Positions 37,906 through 49,900 of a stretch of DNA of 64,000 bases are shown here, in pieces. The notes under the pieces were generated by a model that saw nothing but the letters and a program-made list of their open reading frames with translations, was not told the DNA's origin and made no database searches. Source of the stretch: Aquila chrysaetos chrysaetos (lineage: Eukaryota; Chordata; Aves; Accipitriformes; Accipitridae). The DNA is taken from positions 930,001 to 994,000 of the forward strand of contig NC_044014.1 in assembly GCF_900496995.4 (NCBI RefSeq). Reading direction: 5' to 3'. The number at the start of each line of letters is the position of its first letter. Position 1 is the first letter of the stretch. Made by a program: the position numbers and the translations under genes.

Positions 37906-40900
37906 GTTTTCTTGTTCCTTTTTCTCTTAATAACTGTTGAAAGTGGCTGATAAGGCTCTGTCTTTAAACATGAGTTTCATATTGTGTAACTGACAAGAAA
38001 GATGTTTTCATAGAAAGCAACTTCAGTGCTTGTTCTTAAACTGGAATATGGCTGAGCTGTCAGTAGAAGTTGCTCAGTAAACAGAAACTCACTGAACTTG
38101 CAATACATATTCTACTTTGTACTGTTGTCATAATTTAAAAATAAATTTGCTTTCTACTTTTATTTTTGTCCTTATTTAGCAGTACTGACTTCTGTGCTTG
38201 AAATGGAACCTGTAAAAATGTGGTTAGTGGGCACCTGGTAATATGGTATGGAGGGCAGGGCCTGCCATCATGCAACATCCTGTGGCTGCAGGACTGGATG
38301 CTGCTGTGCAGGCCAGCACATGTGTTTTGTTTTCCCTGGGAGTAAATCTTGTATGAATTTAATTAATCAATCACACACCTTTTACAGGTGGACCAGTATC
38401 TGTTTGGGTTTTTTACTGTATGTCTGCATGTGCAATAAAAAAAATGAATTTATAGGATTGTATTAATTTCTGAATAATACTTCCACTATGTGATGTTGGA
38501 TGCATTTTTTTTTTTTATCTGACTACAGGCAGAGTTGAACCTCAGTGTTGCACCAAAATAGTATTAAAAACATTGGTATCAGAATGACTGTTAGATCAAC
38601 TGCTTCCTCCTCCTTTGAAAAAACAAGATTTATTTTTTTTTTTAATACCATTATATCAAATCTAAATAAGAGATTCCTTATAAGTACTGCTAAAACCCCA
38701 ACAACTCGCCCAACTCCTCACACCCACCTTTCCTTGAATTACAGCAGGTAGAGCAGGGTGTTTGGTGAGCGCCAGCCTGTGTGCAGGTTCACGTTTTAGT
38801 TAACCAGGGTTCTTGCTGTGTTCCTTGGTGTTAGATATTTCTTGTTTTCAGTGAAAGTGAAGATACACCAACTGTGGTGGAAGTTCCCTGGGTTCATATT
38901 CTATTACAACGGTATTTTAAAAAGGAAGATTCACAGCAACAGTTAAAGGCATTTTAGGATTATGCTGAAGTAATACTCACCTGAATACTCCTATCTGCAT
39001 TGCAAAGTTAGTTGTATGAAAGGTTAGTTGTATGAAAGTATCTGTTGTGAATAAAGGAACTACATCGGTTCTTTGTTCTTTTCTCCTTTCTCTTTTTAAA
39101 CACAGAAGCAAAGAAATCCTGTGTGGACAGGAAGAGAATTGCCACCCTAAAAGACCTGCAAAGTAGGCGTTCATTAACTTCCTTGCAGTAGCTGGAACTC
39201 CAAGCCCAGGCTCCTGCGTGAGGCTAAAAGCGAAAGTTGGATCAGAAACAGCCAGAGCGTATCCTCTCCTTGGCAAACTGGAACAGGTGAATGCCAGCCT
39301 GAACTTTCGTGTTAGGCTTTCATGTCCTGTGTAACTGTTACCACAGATTACGGTAGTAAAATGAAAAAAATGTTCTGTATATGTAAACCATGTTACTTAT
39401 TTGCATATTTATCATTACCAGCACCTTGACAAGTGGTATATCTATTACCTCTCATAGCTGCTAAGAAAACATTTCTAATTTACATTGCTGCTTTGCTTTG
39501 AAATGAGAAGTGATTTATGTTATAGTGTCCCCTATTATTATTATTATTCCATCAGCTCCACCATCCCTTGGGATCATGCCCATGGGTATCATGCAGAGGG
39601 GTAGATCAGCCTTTACAACGTGGGTCTTGTGCAGTGTGGTACCCTGCCCAGCAGGTCATTGCAGCCCAGAAAACCCCTCACTCGTTGTTGGACGTTCACT
39701 AAAATTGCTGTGGTCAAACTGGAGCAAGCGAAAGCAAACAGTGCAAGACAGGAACGGGGAGAAGGAGGGCGGCAGAAAAGTCATCTCAGTCTCTTGTTCC
39801 ACAGACCTTTGCAGACAGTCAACTTTTTCAGCTTAGGCACAATGAACAAGGGTTTTAGAGGTAGTTACACATTTCATCCTTACTCATTCTTAATTTACAT
39901 TGGTTTTAATTAGAATTACATGCATAATCATCTCTGAGGATCTGATCCTATGTCCTTGATCTTGCAGGGGATGAATATAGTTTCAGCAGCTTTTTCAGAG
40001 TGCATGTGCAGGTGCATGATAATTTTCCTAAAGCTATCAAGCAGAAATAGTTTGTCCATTTTCAGTTATCACAGAAAGTTGAAGGTAATAAATATAGATA
40101 CTTGTTTTGTGGATAATCTGGACTGTGATTCTCTATATTTCATCAAGAACGCAGCAGCAAGGTGTACTCAGGGGTGCTAACGCTGTACTTGGGTAGTGGA
40201 GCGCTGACTACGCAAGTATCATACAGCCATTAGCACTCTGTTTATCCATATTTTTAGGATCATCAGTCAGAAAACCTCACATTCAACCCACTCTCCACCA
40301 TATTTCTATGACATGCCCAAGGTGATGATTACCCATTTCAGAAAAAACAATGTGTGAAACACCTAGAAGAACATCAGACAGTCAACGTCTGTATCAGAGG
40401 TTTGTGCTTATGGCGGCAACTTCTTAGGCTGCCCTGATCCAAGCTGAACCACTGTATATGTAATAATTATTTTTAACATGATGGAAAGAAGCAAAGTTAA
40501 TTAAAAAAACCCCAAACCCTAGTCATCATGGTGCATTTAAACTATTGGACATAATTATCCAATTATTGGTCAAGGCATTCTTACAGAGCTACATCAGTTT
40601 TCTGTGGTCAAATGTCAGCCTTTTGCCTTTGTGTCTTCAACATTGATTTCTGTAATAGATGCCTCATACAAATTTCACAGTTATCAATTTTTTAAAACAG
40701 CTTTAAAGTGCACAGGCTTTGCTAAAGCCATGGAAGCAGTGGACAACTAGTCCAAAAGAAATACAAATGCTAAAAGAAATGGCCCAGTACTGCCTTAATA
40801 TGCTAGATATTGACAAAATCTGCACTGAAGACTTCAAGCTGTTTGATCCTTACACTTCATACCAGGGGAAATGGAAAATTCAGTCAATTTTGCAACTAAA

Positions 40901-40980
40901 CTTATTTTCTTTAAAAAAATAAGAGGTCACAGCATAAAGTTTTTTTTAAGTACATTTTAAGCACAGCACAGTTCCAGTCC
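37906..40980. other. Intergenic, AT-rich part between BNIP3 and PPP2R2D
   Basis: No gene recognised. It contains a 16-bp tandem duplication (39007-39038) and a (TTA)5 microsatellite (39533-39549). Confidence 0.6.
39007..39038. repeat. 16-bp tandem duplication, two copies
   Basis: The unit gttagttgtatgaaag is present twice without mismatch (39007-39022 and 39023-39038). Confidence 0.9.
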
Positions 40981-41419
40981 AAGGAGCTTTATCTTTTTAG
41001 AGACACACGAATGAATATAACTCGTCATAACTCATTTAACAAACCTCACTCCCAGTTGTGCTTCCCGCTGTGGACCCAAGGTGTCGGCGCAGCTCCCTCC
41101 ACCTTCCCTGGGGAGGGTCCCCTTCGCAGGGGTCACCCCCCCACTGCGGGCAGACCTAGCCCAAAGGACAGACAGGAGGACACCAGCCACAGGCACAGGG
41201 TAGGAAGCTCGGGCTGGCACAGCAGAGCTTCAGCAGGAGCACAGGCTTGCAGGAGGCAGCCAGCCCTATTCAAAGCTGAGCTTGTCATGGTCTGTTTGAC
41301 TGCTTTCAGGCTTAGCAGGCTCATGACAGCAGCAGCCAGCTCAGGGCACACCGAAGGCTTGTGTACTTTTGCGCAAGAAATACGGTCAGTGAAACTGTGG
41401 TATTAAAAACTTACCAAAT

Positions 41420-42104
41420 ATGAAAAGAAAGTCACGAGAGAATTGTTATGGATCCCAGCATTTTCTAGAGTCCCATGCAGGTATCACCAAAGGCTCTCAA
41501 GAAACCTGCAGCAGAAACCTGTTCTTGCTCCAGAGCAGCAATCAGTTCGTTGCAGTCTTAAAGCATTTTCTCTACCTGGGTTTAAAGCTTTGCATTTCAG
41601 TGTGCTTTGCTCTACTAGTGGAAAGTAATCCTCAGCAGCAACGAGCAGAGTCAGAGGCCAAGCTGACAGCTCTGGGACACGTGGGATGCATCGCACACAC
41701 TATTTATAACTGCAAAGGAGGCTGTGAGGAAGGCCAGTGTCTGGGTAAGCTCAACGTACAAGGGCCTCCATCAAGAGCTGGCAAAGGTAAAGAGAGAAGC
41801 TGAGCTCTAAGACTGAAGCTTTCAAGGATGCTACAACAGAGGGCATTTGCTGCAAAACCAGTTTCTGTTCTCTGCAGACTCCTCACACCCCACAGTTTGC
41901 ACGGAGGTGGAGGTTTCTGTCCAGGAGCCACTTATGAACACCGCCCGGAGTGGCACAGACCCCCAGCCCAGGGAGAGCTCCGCAGCGCAAGAGCTGCCTC
42001 CTCCCAAGCGTCCCCCAGCAGCCAGACCCCAGCGGACCTTCAGCTGTTCCCCCGTTAGCAGCTCAGCCAAACGCAGACGCTTGTCTGCTCAAATGAGCCT
42101 GTGA
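41420..42104 (+). CDS. Candidate two-exon orphan ORF (speculative)
   Basis: An open frame without stops from 41420 reaches a good donor (CTGG|GTAAGC after 41744). After a 133-bp gap with a pyrimidine-rich acceptor (TTCTCTGCAG, ending 41877), the same frame continues to TGA at 42102-42104. Joined length is 552 nt. The second part is rich in Pro, Arg and Ser and ends with a basic KRRR patch like a nuclear localisation signal. The first part has a Cys-rich piece (NCKGGCEEGQC). I recognise no family. It could be an unannotated avian transcript or an accident of a GC-rich block; codon bias and conservation were not testable. Confidence 0.15.
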
Positions 42105-43593
42105 AGATCATACTCATCAAGGCTTAACATAGCTTCTTACCACCAGTTTTGTAAGCACCACCAGAGCTTGGATCAAATTTGGTGTAAGGCAGGAAAAGAC
42201 CTTTACATCAAAAGTGAGTTAATGGGACACCGATGGCCGCAGCCACCTGCGCGTCCACGCGCTGCCCAGCGCTCAGCATCGACAAAGAGCCACACGCACG
42301 TTTGCTCTGAGTTACAGCTTGCTCTTTGGAGCGGCTTGGACACCACGTCACCATCACTCGCATCAGGGAAGAGTCAGGCTGGTTCCTCTTACCCAGCCTG
42401 GTGAGCGCGGGGCCCCTTCTGCCCATCAAAAACCCTGGATGCAAAGAACAGGACAACAAACCCCCAAGTATTCTATCTACAGCTGATGAACAAATTTGCA
42501 TCACACTGAGCAGATGGAAGACTGGCCCTCCCTTTCCCCCTAGCCCCTCCAGCGTAAGCCCCTTGCTGGCTCCTGTGCCGTCTGCGAGGGGAGGGATGCA
42601 GCAGCAGCCATCTCACTGCATTTTAATTCCCTAAATGTTCACCTGAAGTACGTGTTGTGAATTCGGACATTGGGGGTTCCTGCTCCTGGCTGCAGGCCGT
42701 CAGCACAGCTGGATACCCAGTGGCTGCTGGGTTATTAATTCCTGCTCACAAGGCAACGCTTGCTCATCTTCCCAGGTCCCATCTGTGGAGATGGGGGATC
42801 GTCCCCCAACCCAAACACTGGCCTCCATAGAGCTGCTGCCAGAGCCGCTCCAACAGCCAGGAGCTGGAAACAGTTTGAGAGAAAAAAAAACCCCAAACCC
42901 ACCACGCCAGGTTTTATTTGGTGATGCAGGGGTAATCATGGGCATAGGAAAATATTGCTCACCCCCCTTCTGTAATTCCAGGACCGGGCAGTTCCATGGG
43001 AAAGTCCTTGCACGCCTGCCAGGGAGTCTGAAAGGTGACTTCATTTCTAGATACAGCCTTTGGGCAGGGTACAGAACAAAGACCTTTGGTCAAAAGCTCG
43101 ACAGAAACAATTTCTCTGACTTTGGAGCCTAAAAATAGTGTTCTAGCACATAATACATGAAACACCAGATTAGTCTGGAGGATGGCCACCTCACAGGAGA
43201 GATCACAGACCGCACAGAACCATGCCCTGTGTAGCTCACAGTCACGAATGTCCCTGTTCTCCAACCGCCAGGAGGGAGCCTGGGCAAGGGCTGGAGAGCT
43301 CCCTCACCCCCTCCTGATTTCCTCTCCCTGGGAAATTAGAAGTACAAATTAAGTGCCTGGACTCTAAGGAAGCACATTTTATTTCATCAGGTTGTAAAAT
43401 GTGTTTCAGCTGTCCTTCAGCCACACACAGCACCTCTCACCACCTTCAGTCTCGGCACATCGACAGCCACCGGCGCAGGGGCAGGAGCTGATCCCCGGAC
43501 GCGCCGATTCCAGGTCCTGCTTTTCAGAAACCACTGTGCGTCAGTGCCGAAGCCCCCAGCCCTCGGCAGAGCCCCCAGGGCTGTATTTATACA

Positions 43594-43612
43594 CCCCCCC
43601 CCCCCCCCCCCC
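43594..43612. repeat. C19 homopolymer
   Basis: Nineteen consecutive C follow a TATTTATACA word in the intergenic block. The length is prone to assembly error. Confidence 0.85.
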
Positions 43613-43620
43613 TTCTTACT

Positions 43621-44791
43621 TTACTTCACCTTCCCAACATGTTTTTTCTGGAGTCACTCGGCATTTCCATGAGGAAGTCTCTCTCAATCTGTGTGTGTTT
43701 GTGCTCAGTGTAAAATGACAATGGAATTCAGAGTTTAATCTTAAATCCCATTCCTGCAATTTCCAAACCCATCCCCGAGAGGAAGCAGCAGACCTTTGAG
43801 AGGGTGGTTCATCTTCTCCCAACACTTTTTCATCCTGTAACCGGTGATTACAGTTACCACAGATGCCCACTTTCTGCTCATTAAACAACAACTACGCTGA
43901 TTTAAAACACATGCACAAGCTTTGTGAAGCGAGGATTACGTACAAAACTCTCCCTCAGGTTTACAGAAACTGCCTCCGATACGCAGTGCTCACTTCAGCC
44001 CTTGTTAACTGGGCATTAAGGATTCATCGTACCAAAGGAAGTGGCTTTAAAAACACGTTTCAAAAAATCTTACCTCTAATTTCTAGTACAGACAACTTCT
44101 GCTCTCCTCAGTTATTTCCTCAAAAACAGCTGAGGCCTGCAGTTACCTTGCTGCTAGGAAATACTTGCAGAACAGGGGATCTGTGTGTTGTACATAGCGC
44201 ACAGCCTGTCAGAAGGCGCCCGTAGGGGTTTTTCACATGTGGAAGCCCCGCGCTGCATCTCTAACACAAGATCCCTGCCACGCGTTACCGACAAGATGCT
44301 CCATCTCCTGGAAGTCAACCGTTCGGGGTATCGCATGTGCGAGTAGCGCAATGCTCTTGAACTGGTCCCAGAAGTCAAGGGTGGTTTGGGGCAAGTATCT
44401 GAAAAAACAGTAATTTTATCGAATGGACAATAAAATCTGGGTTTAGATAAAAAGAAATGATAAAAATTTCATGAATCATCAAAAACTATTTAATTGAAAG
44501 TGGTACAAGCAAATCATGTTTTATATAATAGAAGATTTCATCATATCCTTTTTCTTTTTACTCATATTCCACTTACATTTGCTGAAAAAATAGATCAAAA
44601 ATAGACAGCACTAATATATTCACTGAATATGAACAGACAACTTTCTGAGTTAGAGGTATGACCATTCAAAAACTAATCATTTAAAATGGAAATACAAACA
44701 ATCTTCAGGTTGGCTCATTTGGCCAATTACCTAACAAACGGAAGAAAAAGTTGTCAAAATACACAGAGCAAGTCCAGGTAAACATTTAAAA
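43621..44791. other. Intergenic, downstream of PPP2R2D 3' end
   Basis: Nothing recognisable; short ORFs only. It becomes AT-rich toward the presumed PPP2R2D polyadenylation site. Confidence 0.5.
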
Positions 44792-46651
44792 TTTATTAAA
44801 CTTTTTGGTCAAAATAATTGAACAAGTATGTACAATCCCATTGTATTAGCTCTATTATGTATTTTAGGAACAAGGTCAAATCTAACACTTTAGTGACCCA
44901 GAAGTTCCACATTTCAAGATTTTCAAATAGTGTCACAACCAATATACAGTATAAGGTTTTTTTTTAATTTAAACTTTATTTGTAGAACCTCAAAGTTAGT
45001 TGTACTTACTAGCTTACCGTGAACAAGAGTGGCACTCTATGGACATTGATCGGGAGGGTAAGAACAGAGACATTTTGCTCTTACATATGCAGATCTGATT
45101 CCATAATCATAATACACCTTCATTTTAAGAAAAATGGAGTGTAAACCACACTTCTGTATTGCCTCTGGGAAGCTCAGGGGATCTTGTTTTTCAGCAAGAA
45201 TTTCTAATTTGCAGGCACATTTCATAGAGTGTAATGTCTAGCTACTCGATGCTACTAAAACGTGCTGCAACAGCTTCAGGAACAGTTTCTCACCCAGGCT
45301 AGTCTAGGGTGAAGAGAAGGTTGATGCATTTTAGGCCTCTTCGGAGGAGGCGGGGGGGGGAAGTACCTAAGGCTTAAAAAAAAAAAAAAAAAAAAAAAAA
45401 AGTGAGCAAGAACAGAGTTACAACAACCGCAGTTAACACCAGCTCGTGGCCTCAGTGTTTTCCCACATCTTGGTGTTAAAGTTGGAACATGCCCAAGTCT
45501 ATTAAGCTGCGTTGCTGCTTGGCATAATCAAGAAAGGTTTTTTTTCTTTGCTGGCTTGAACTGCAATCTGAAATACAATATATTATGCCAAATATTTAAA
45601 ATAAACTATATCTTCATGACAAATACTAAAAAGGTTAAAAAACATAATGCACATAAGGTATGTCTCTATCTAACATTGAGAGGCATCAGATAAACTGAAT
45701 TTTTATCTTCAAAGAAGAAAATCTGTTCAGTGTTTTGTTTTCCCTTCTGTGCAAGGTGGTCACTTTCTATTAAGGCTGTGGATGTCATTATACTAACCTT
45801 TTCAATCTCCTACTTGGTACACAGATAGTGTTACAAGAAAACCAGTGCAACTTAAACTAAATGACAATTTCATGGAAACTCTAAATTTAGAATTTGAAAT
45901 ACTACACAAAAAAGTTTGTATTAGTCTGCCAAAAATCAATGTTTTGGGGCAAACATTGTCAAATCTGCCCATCAGGGTTATTTTGCACAATCTCAGTACA
46001 TGCAATAAAAAAATAAAAAGACTGAATACATACCTTCAGATTTAAAAACAGTTTTTATAGTTTGTTATTTTATTAAGTGGTTTACACCAGAAGGTGTGGT
46101 TATAGATACAGTTGGTGAGTAAATATTCATGGAAACCTGTCTACGAACCCAACTCAAGACCTACCTAAGTGCTCAAAGGTAAAAACACCTAAGCCTAGAT
46201 ACAGGCCAGAGGAGGAATGTTTACAGGCATTAAGCACAATATATGTTTTGAAAGGCCCAAATATTACAGCAGAGAAAGAGCGCGAGAGATAGAAATTACA
46301 TTTTTATGACAATTTTTCTTCTTGGGTGTTAAATTTTTGGTCTATAAACTGGAAAGGAAGGCTCAGACTTAAATAAATACATTTGTTTTGAGTATTGGCC
46401 TTTTGAGCACTGTCCATCAATTCTGCCTCTAGAGGGTTTCTCCCAGAAAATTGCAACTGACGTTCCCTACCCCCACCGAAGGCAGAACTACACCATGAAC
46501 TCAAAAACCAGGCCAGATCCTCTCCTTTATCTAAAGGGAAGTAAGTGCATCAATGTTCTTCACTGGTAGGACAACAAGGCCTTCTCTTTTACAGATAAAC
46601 AAATGAGCTTAACTATGCAAGACGACGACTCTGTCCTCAAGTAAGTCATCT
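44792..46651 (-). other. PPP2R2D: PPP2R2D 3' untranslated region (approximate)
   Basis: On the minus strand this follows the TAA at 46652-46654. AATAAA signals (TTTATT on the plus strand) occur at 46068-46073, 44975-44980 and 44792-44797, so transcripts with a UTR of about 0.6 kb or 1.7-1.9 kb are possible. An A26 run (plus strand, 45376-45401) is inside. Which site is used cannot be told from sequence. Confidence 0.4.
45376..45401. repeat. A26 homopolymer
   Basis: An uninterrupted A run lies on the plus strand, poly-T in the PPP2R2D transcript. A G-rich stretch sits 25 bp upstream. Confidence 0.9.
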
Positions 46652-46931
46652 TTAGTTAATTTTGTCCTGGAATATATACAAATTATTGGTGGCAGCTACA
46701 GCAATGATGTTCTCCATGGGATGCCATGCTGTATGAAGAATCTTCTTGTTGAAGTCCAGACTGTCAACGCTTATTTCATCCTTCTTTCTTTTACCACCTG
46801 TACACACTTTACGTGGCTTTAAGATGGCACGAGGTTTGCTGCTCTCCCTGGATGCTTCTAGAGTGATATCCCGTCGCGTGTTTCGGTCAAACATTCTAAA
46901 GAAGTTGTTGTAAGATCCAGTCATGATAGCA
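46652..46931 (-). CDS. PPP2R2D: PPP2R2D last coding exon
   Basis: This exon of 280 nt comes after acceptor TTTAAACAG. It encodes [16 protein letters not shown], the Lys/Arg-rich [15 protein letters not shown] loop, [18 protein letters not shown] and the final blade ending [11 protein letters not shown], then TAA. Confidence 0.98.
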
Positions 46932-49900
46932 CTGTTTAAAAGCAGAAGAAAGGCAAATCTTACTAGGTTTCCAGAAATAGTATTCAACCCCCTCCTTATC
47001 CCTCTTACGCACAAGCTGACTATCAGACCAACTTCACGACCAGTATGTGGCATTACACTCTCTTCCTCTCTGATGTATACCTTTGCTCAATTCCGTCTGG
47101 ACTTCAGCACTGCTTCCACTCCACCACTTTCTCTTCCCCTGGTTCCCACCTCCTGCCACCAGCACTCAGCAGCAGTCTTATGCTTTGTTCATCTTAATGT
47201 GAGCAAAGCGGGTTTTCCCGTTGCTACTCTATCCTTTTATCCTGCGGCAACAAAAGTCATGGTGGAAGCAAAGCCATTGTAAACTGCTTCATTACCACAA
47301 ATGAAAGTGCCTGCCTTTGCCCTGTGCACGTGTTGACCATGAGCACGCCAATGGATTAATTACAAAAATTTGTCTTGAATCAGTAAAAGAAGCCCCTTGT
47401 GCAAATGTCTGATGCAGCCCTGCAGAAACAATTCCGGGTTTCTGTACAGTACCAAATTTGCTTTTGAACAAGGCAGAGAAAAATTTGCATCTGAAAATGC
47501 TTTCATGTATCTAACTTCCAAAGAACAGCTTGTTTGTAGCTTTCAAAAAATATGCCTGAAATTGAGGCTGAATTGGTCATTATTTTCCGTATTGAACACT
47601 TATCTCTACCACTTGAAACTGAAAAGCCACTTCCCACAAGGCAGAAGTCCCACAGATTGTTAAAACTGCAGGCACCTCACCCTTGTCGTCTTATTTGCTG
47701 ATACGCATTGTCTTTGTGGCATTAAAAAATTAATGACTCGGAGGAGAATGAGATACTATTACCACAACATATACCACTCAGATTGTACTAGAAAATGCAC
47801 TGAGTGGAATATTTTTTTCTTTTTCAAAGGGAGGTGACCATCACAACTTCCATGACAACTTATGTTCGTATAATATGTTCAAATGAGATGACCTTGCTTT
47901 GACCGTTTCTCCCTCCCCCCGTCCTCCAAAAAGACTGACTGGGGTTGCTTGAAAAGAAAAAAACCAAACCACATAGAAATAAGGGTCAGTTTCTTTGCAT
48001 TTTAGCTTAGTGAAAAACATACACCACTTCTTTTATGCATTTTATGTTAGATACTGTAAATATTGCTAGCAATTTTTTTTTTTGTAAACTGACACAGTAA
48101 TTCTCCCCTCGATAACTCAAAGCCAATTGCAACCTCAGCCACTTGCAACCTGGTATTTAGAGTAACCAATTTTCTTTAATATTGTTTACTTAAATTAGTA
48201 TGCAAGTGGCATGTAGCAGTACATGCAATCTCAACTAACATTGCAATAGCAACGTAGGTAGGTTTCACTTCCTTTGCTGACTCCTGTGCACAGCTTATGA
48301 GATTTGACTTCCCTGATCACTGTCCCCATCTAAACTATGTGATGGATCTTTTCTTCTTCCAATATTTGACAGACTTAGGCCAAAGCTTGTTTCACAGGCT
48401 GATCCTGTTACCATCAAATCAAAACTGATACCTTTTCACTGAACAGTTTGCAAGCATTTGGTAGCAGACAAGTCACTGTTTTAGGTATTTCAGATATCTT
48501 CACAAACCTTCCACAAAAGAAATAAGAATCCCCAAGGCAAGCCAAGACAAAGCATGCAGTTATAAGATCCAGATCTGCCACAATCTTATCCATGGTTTCT
48601 GAAAGCATTTTAACAGGTAGCTAATATTACCATCGCTAGTGACAGGAAACATACACCATTTGTGCCAATATACGTAGCTTTGCTATCTGATTATAACGCT
48701 TGACAACCTGGAGGCAAGACATATTTCTACTGTTTGCAACAAATATGAGGGATTATCTAACACAGTTTTATCTTCTTTAGCCTACAGAAAACATGGAAAG
48801 AAGATTCAATTTACAAGACACAATGCATGTTCTTATATACACTTTAAAAATGAAACCGAGTCACATTTTCATGGCTTGAAATGGCCAGTCTTGACTATAT
48901 AAAACTTCAACAACAATTCATATTAGAAGCAAACTGACACACAAAAGCATATTCCACTTCTGCAACTGGAGGGTGGAGGATTGAAGAATGAAGTCTTTTT
49001 TTTTTTTTCCAAAAAACCAAACCCACACACAAAAACCCCCCAACAAACCCAGTTGATTTGAATGCAGCTAATTACATCCTTAAAGTTAAGTACTGCTTAT
49101 GGCTTTCAAGACTGGAAACCAAATTCTTAATGCTGAAGGAAAAATAAAAAACCAAACCAAAACAAACCCTCCAACTTACCTATCAGAACCGTTCCAGCAG
49201 CATTCAAATTTGTCAAAGATGCAGTCATTTTCGTAAAGGGAACAAAGCTTGCTTCGAAGATACTCATGAACCTGTTTGGAACATTTACATTGGTATTAGA
49301 TATAAAGAAAAAGGAAGAAAAGGGGAAAGGAGGGATATTTAAGAAAACTTGAACACCATACTTGATATGTCTCTACAGGCCTGTTTTCCATATTGAGATC
49401 CCACACTTTAACAGAAAGGTAGTCTCTTGTCATCATGTATCGACCACTGTGACTGAATTTTACATCAGATATCGATGATATTATTTCTGAAAAAAATGAT
49501 CTGCTGCTAGGATCCTCAGGTTCTTCAAAAACTGTAGATAGAAGACACAATTACAAATGAAACCAACACCAAGTTTTACAGCTTTGAACAGTTTTCGATA
49601 CTTGGAAAGTTTTAAATCAATATACTAGTTTCTTTTTAAAGAAAGTTGCTCTTAAATACTTTTTAGAAATAATCTCTTTTTAAACAATGTTATGCTCTTA
49701 GGCATCTAGCAATCTGATGACTATTGCCAACAGTCTCAGCCGGAGCATAGCATCAGCAAACTACAATTCACAGGTCTTAGGGATGAATCAGAGAAAAAAA
49801 GCTAAAACACAACCCATGGGTATGGTAAACTTTGCAACTGATCTACAAATCATGTTGAAGAAGAGCAGATGAAAACATCAACATCCCAAACACAGTATCT

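Larger units (their letters stand above)
40980..43620. other. GC-rich intergenic block
   Basis: Base composition is clearly richer in G+C than the surroundings, and overlapping open frames occur on both strands. Only one pair, on the plus strand (41420-41744 and 41878-42104), can be joined by a convincing splice donor and acceptor in phase; it is listed separately. The block ends in a C19 run. Confidence 0.5.
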
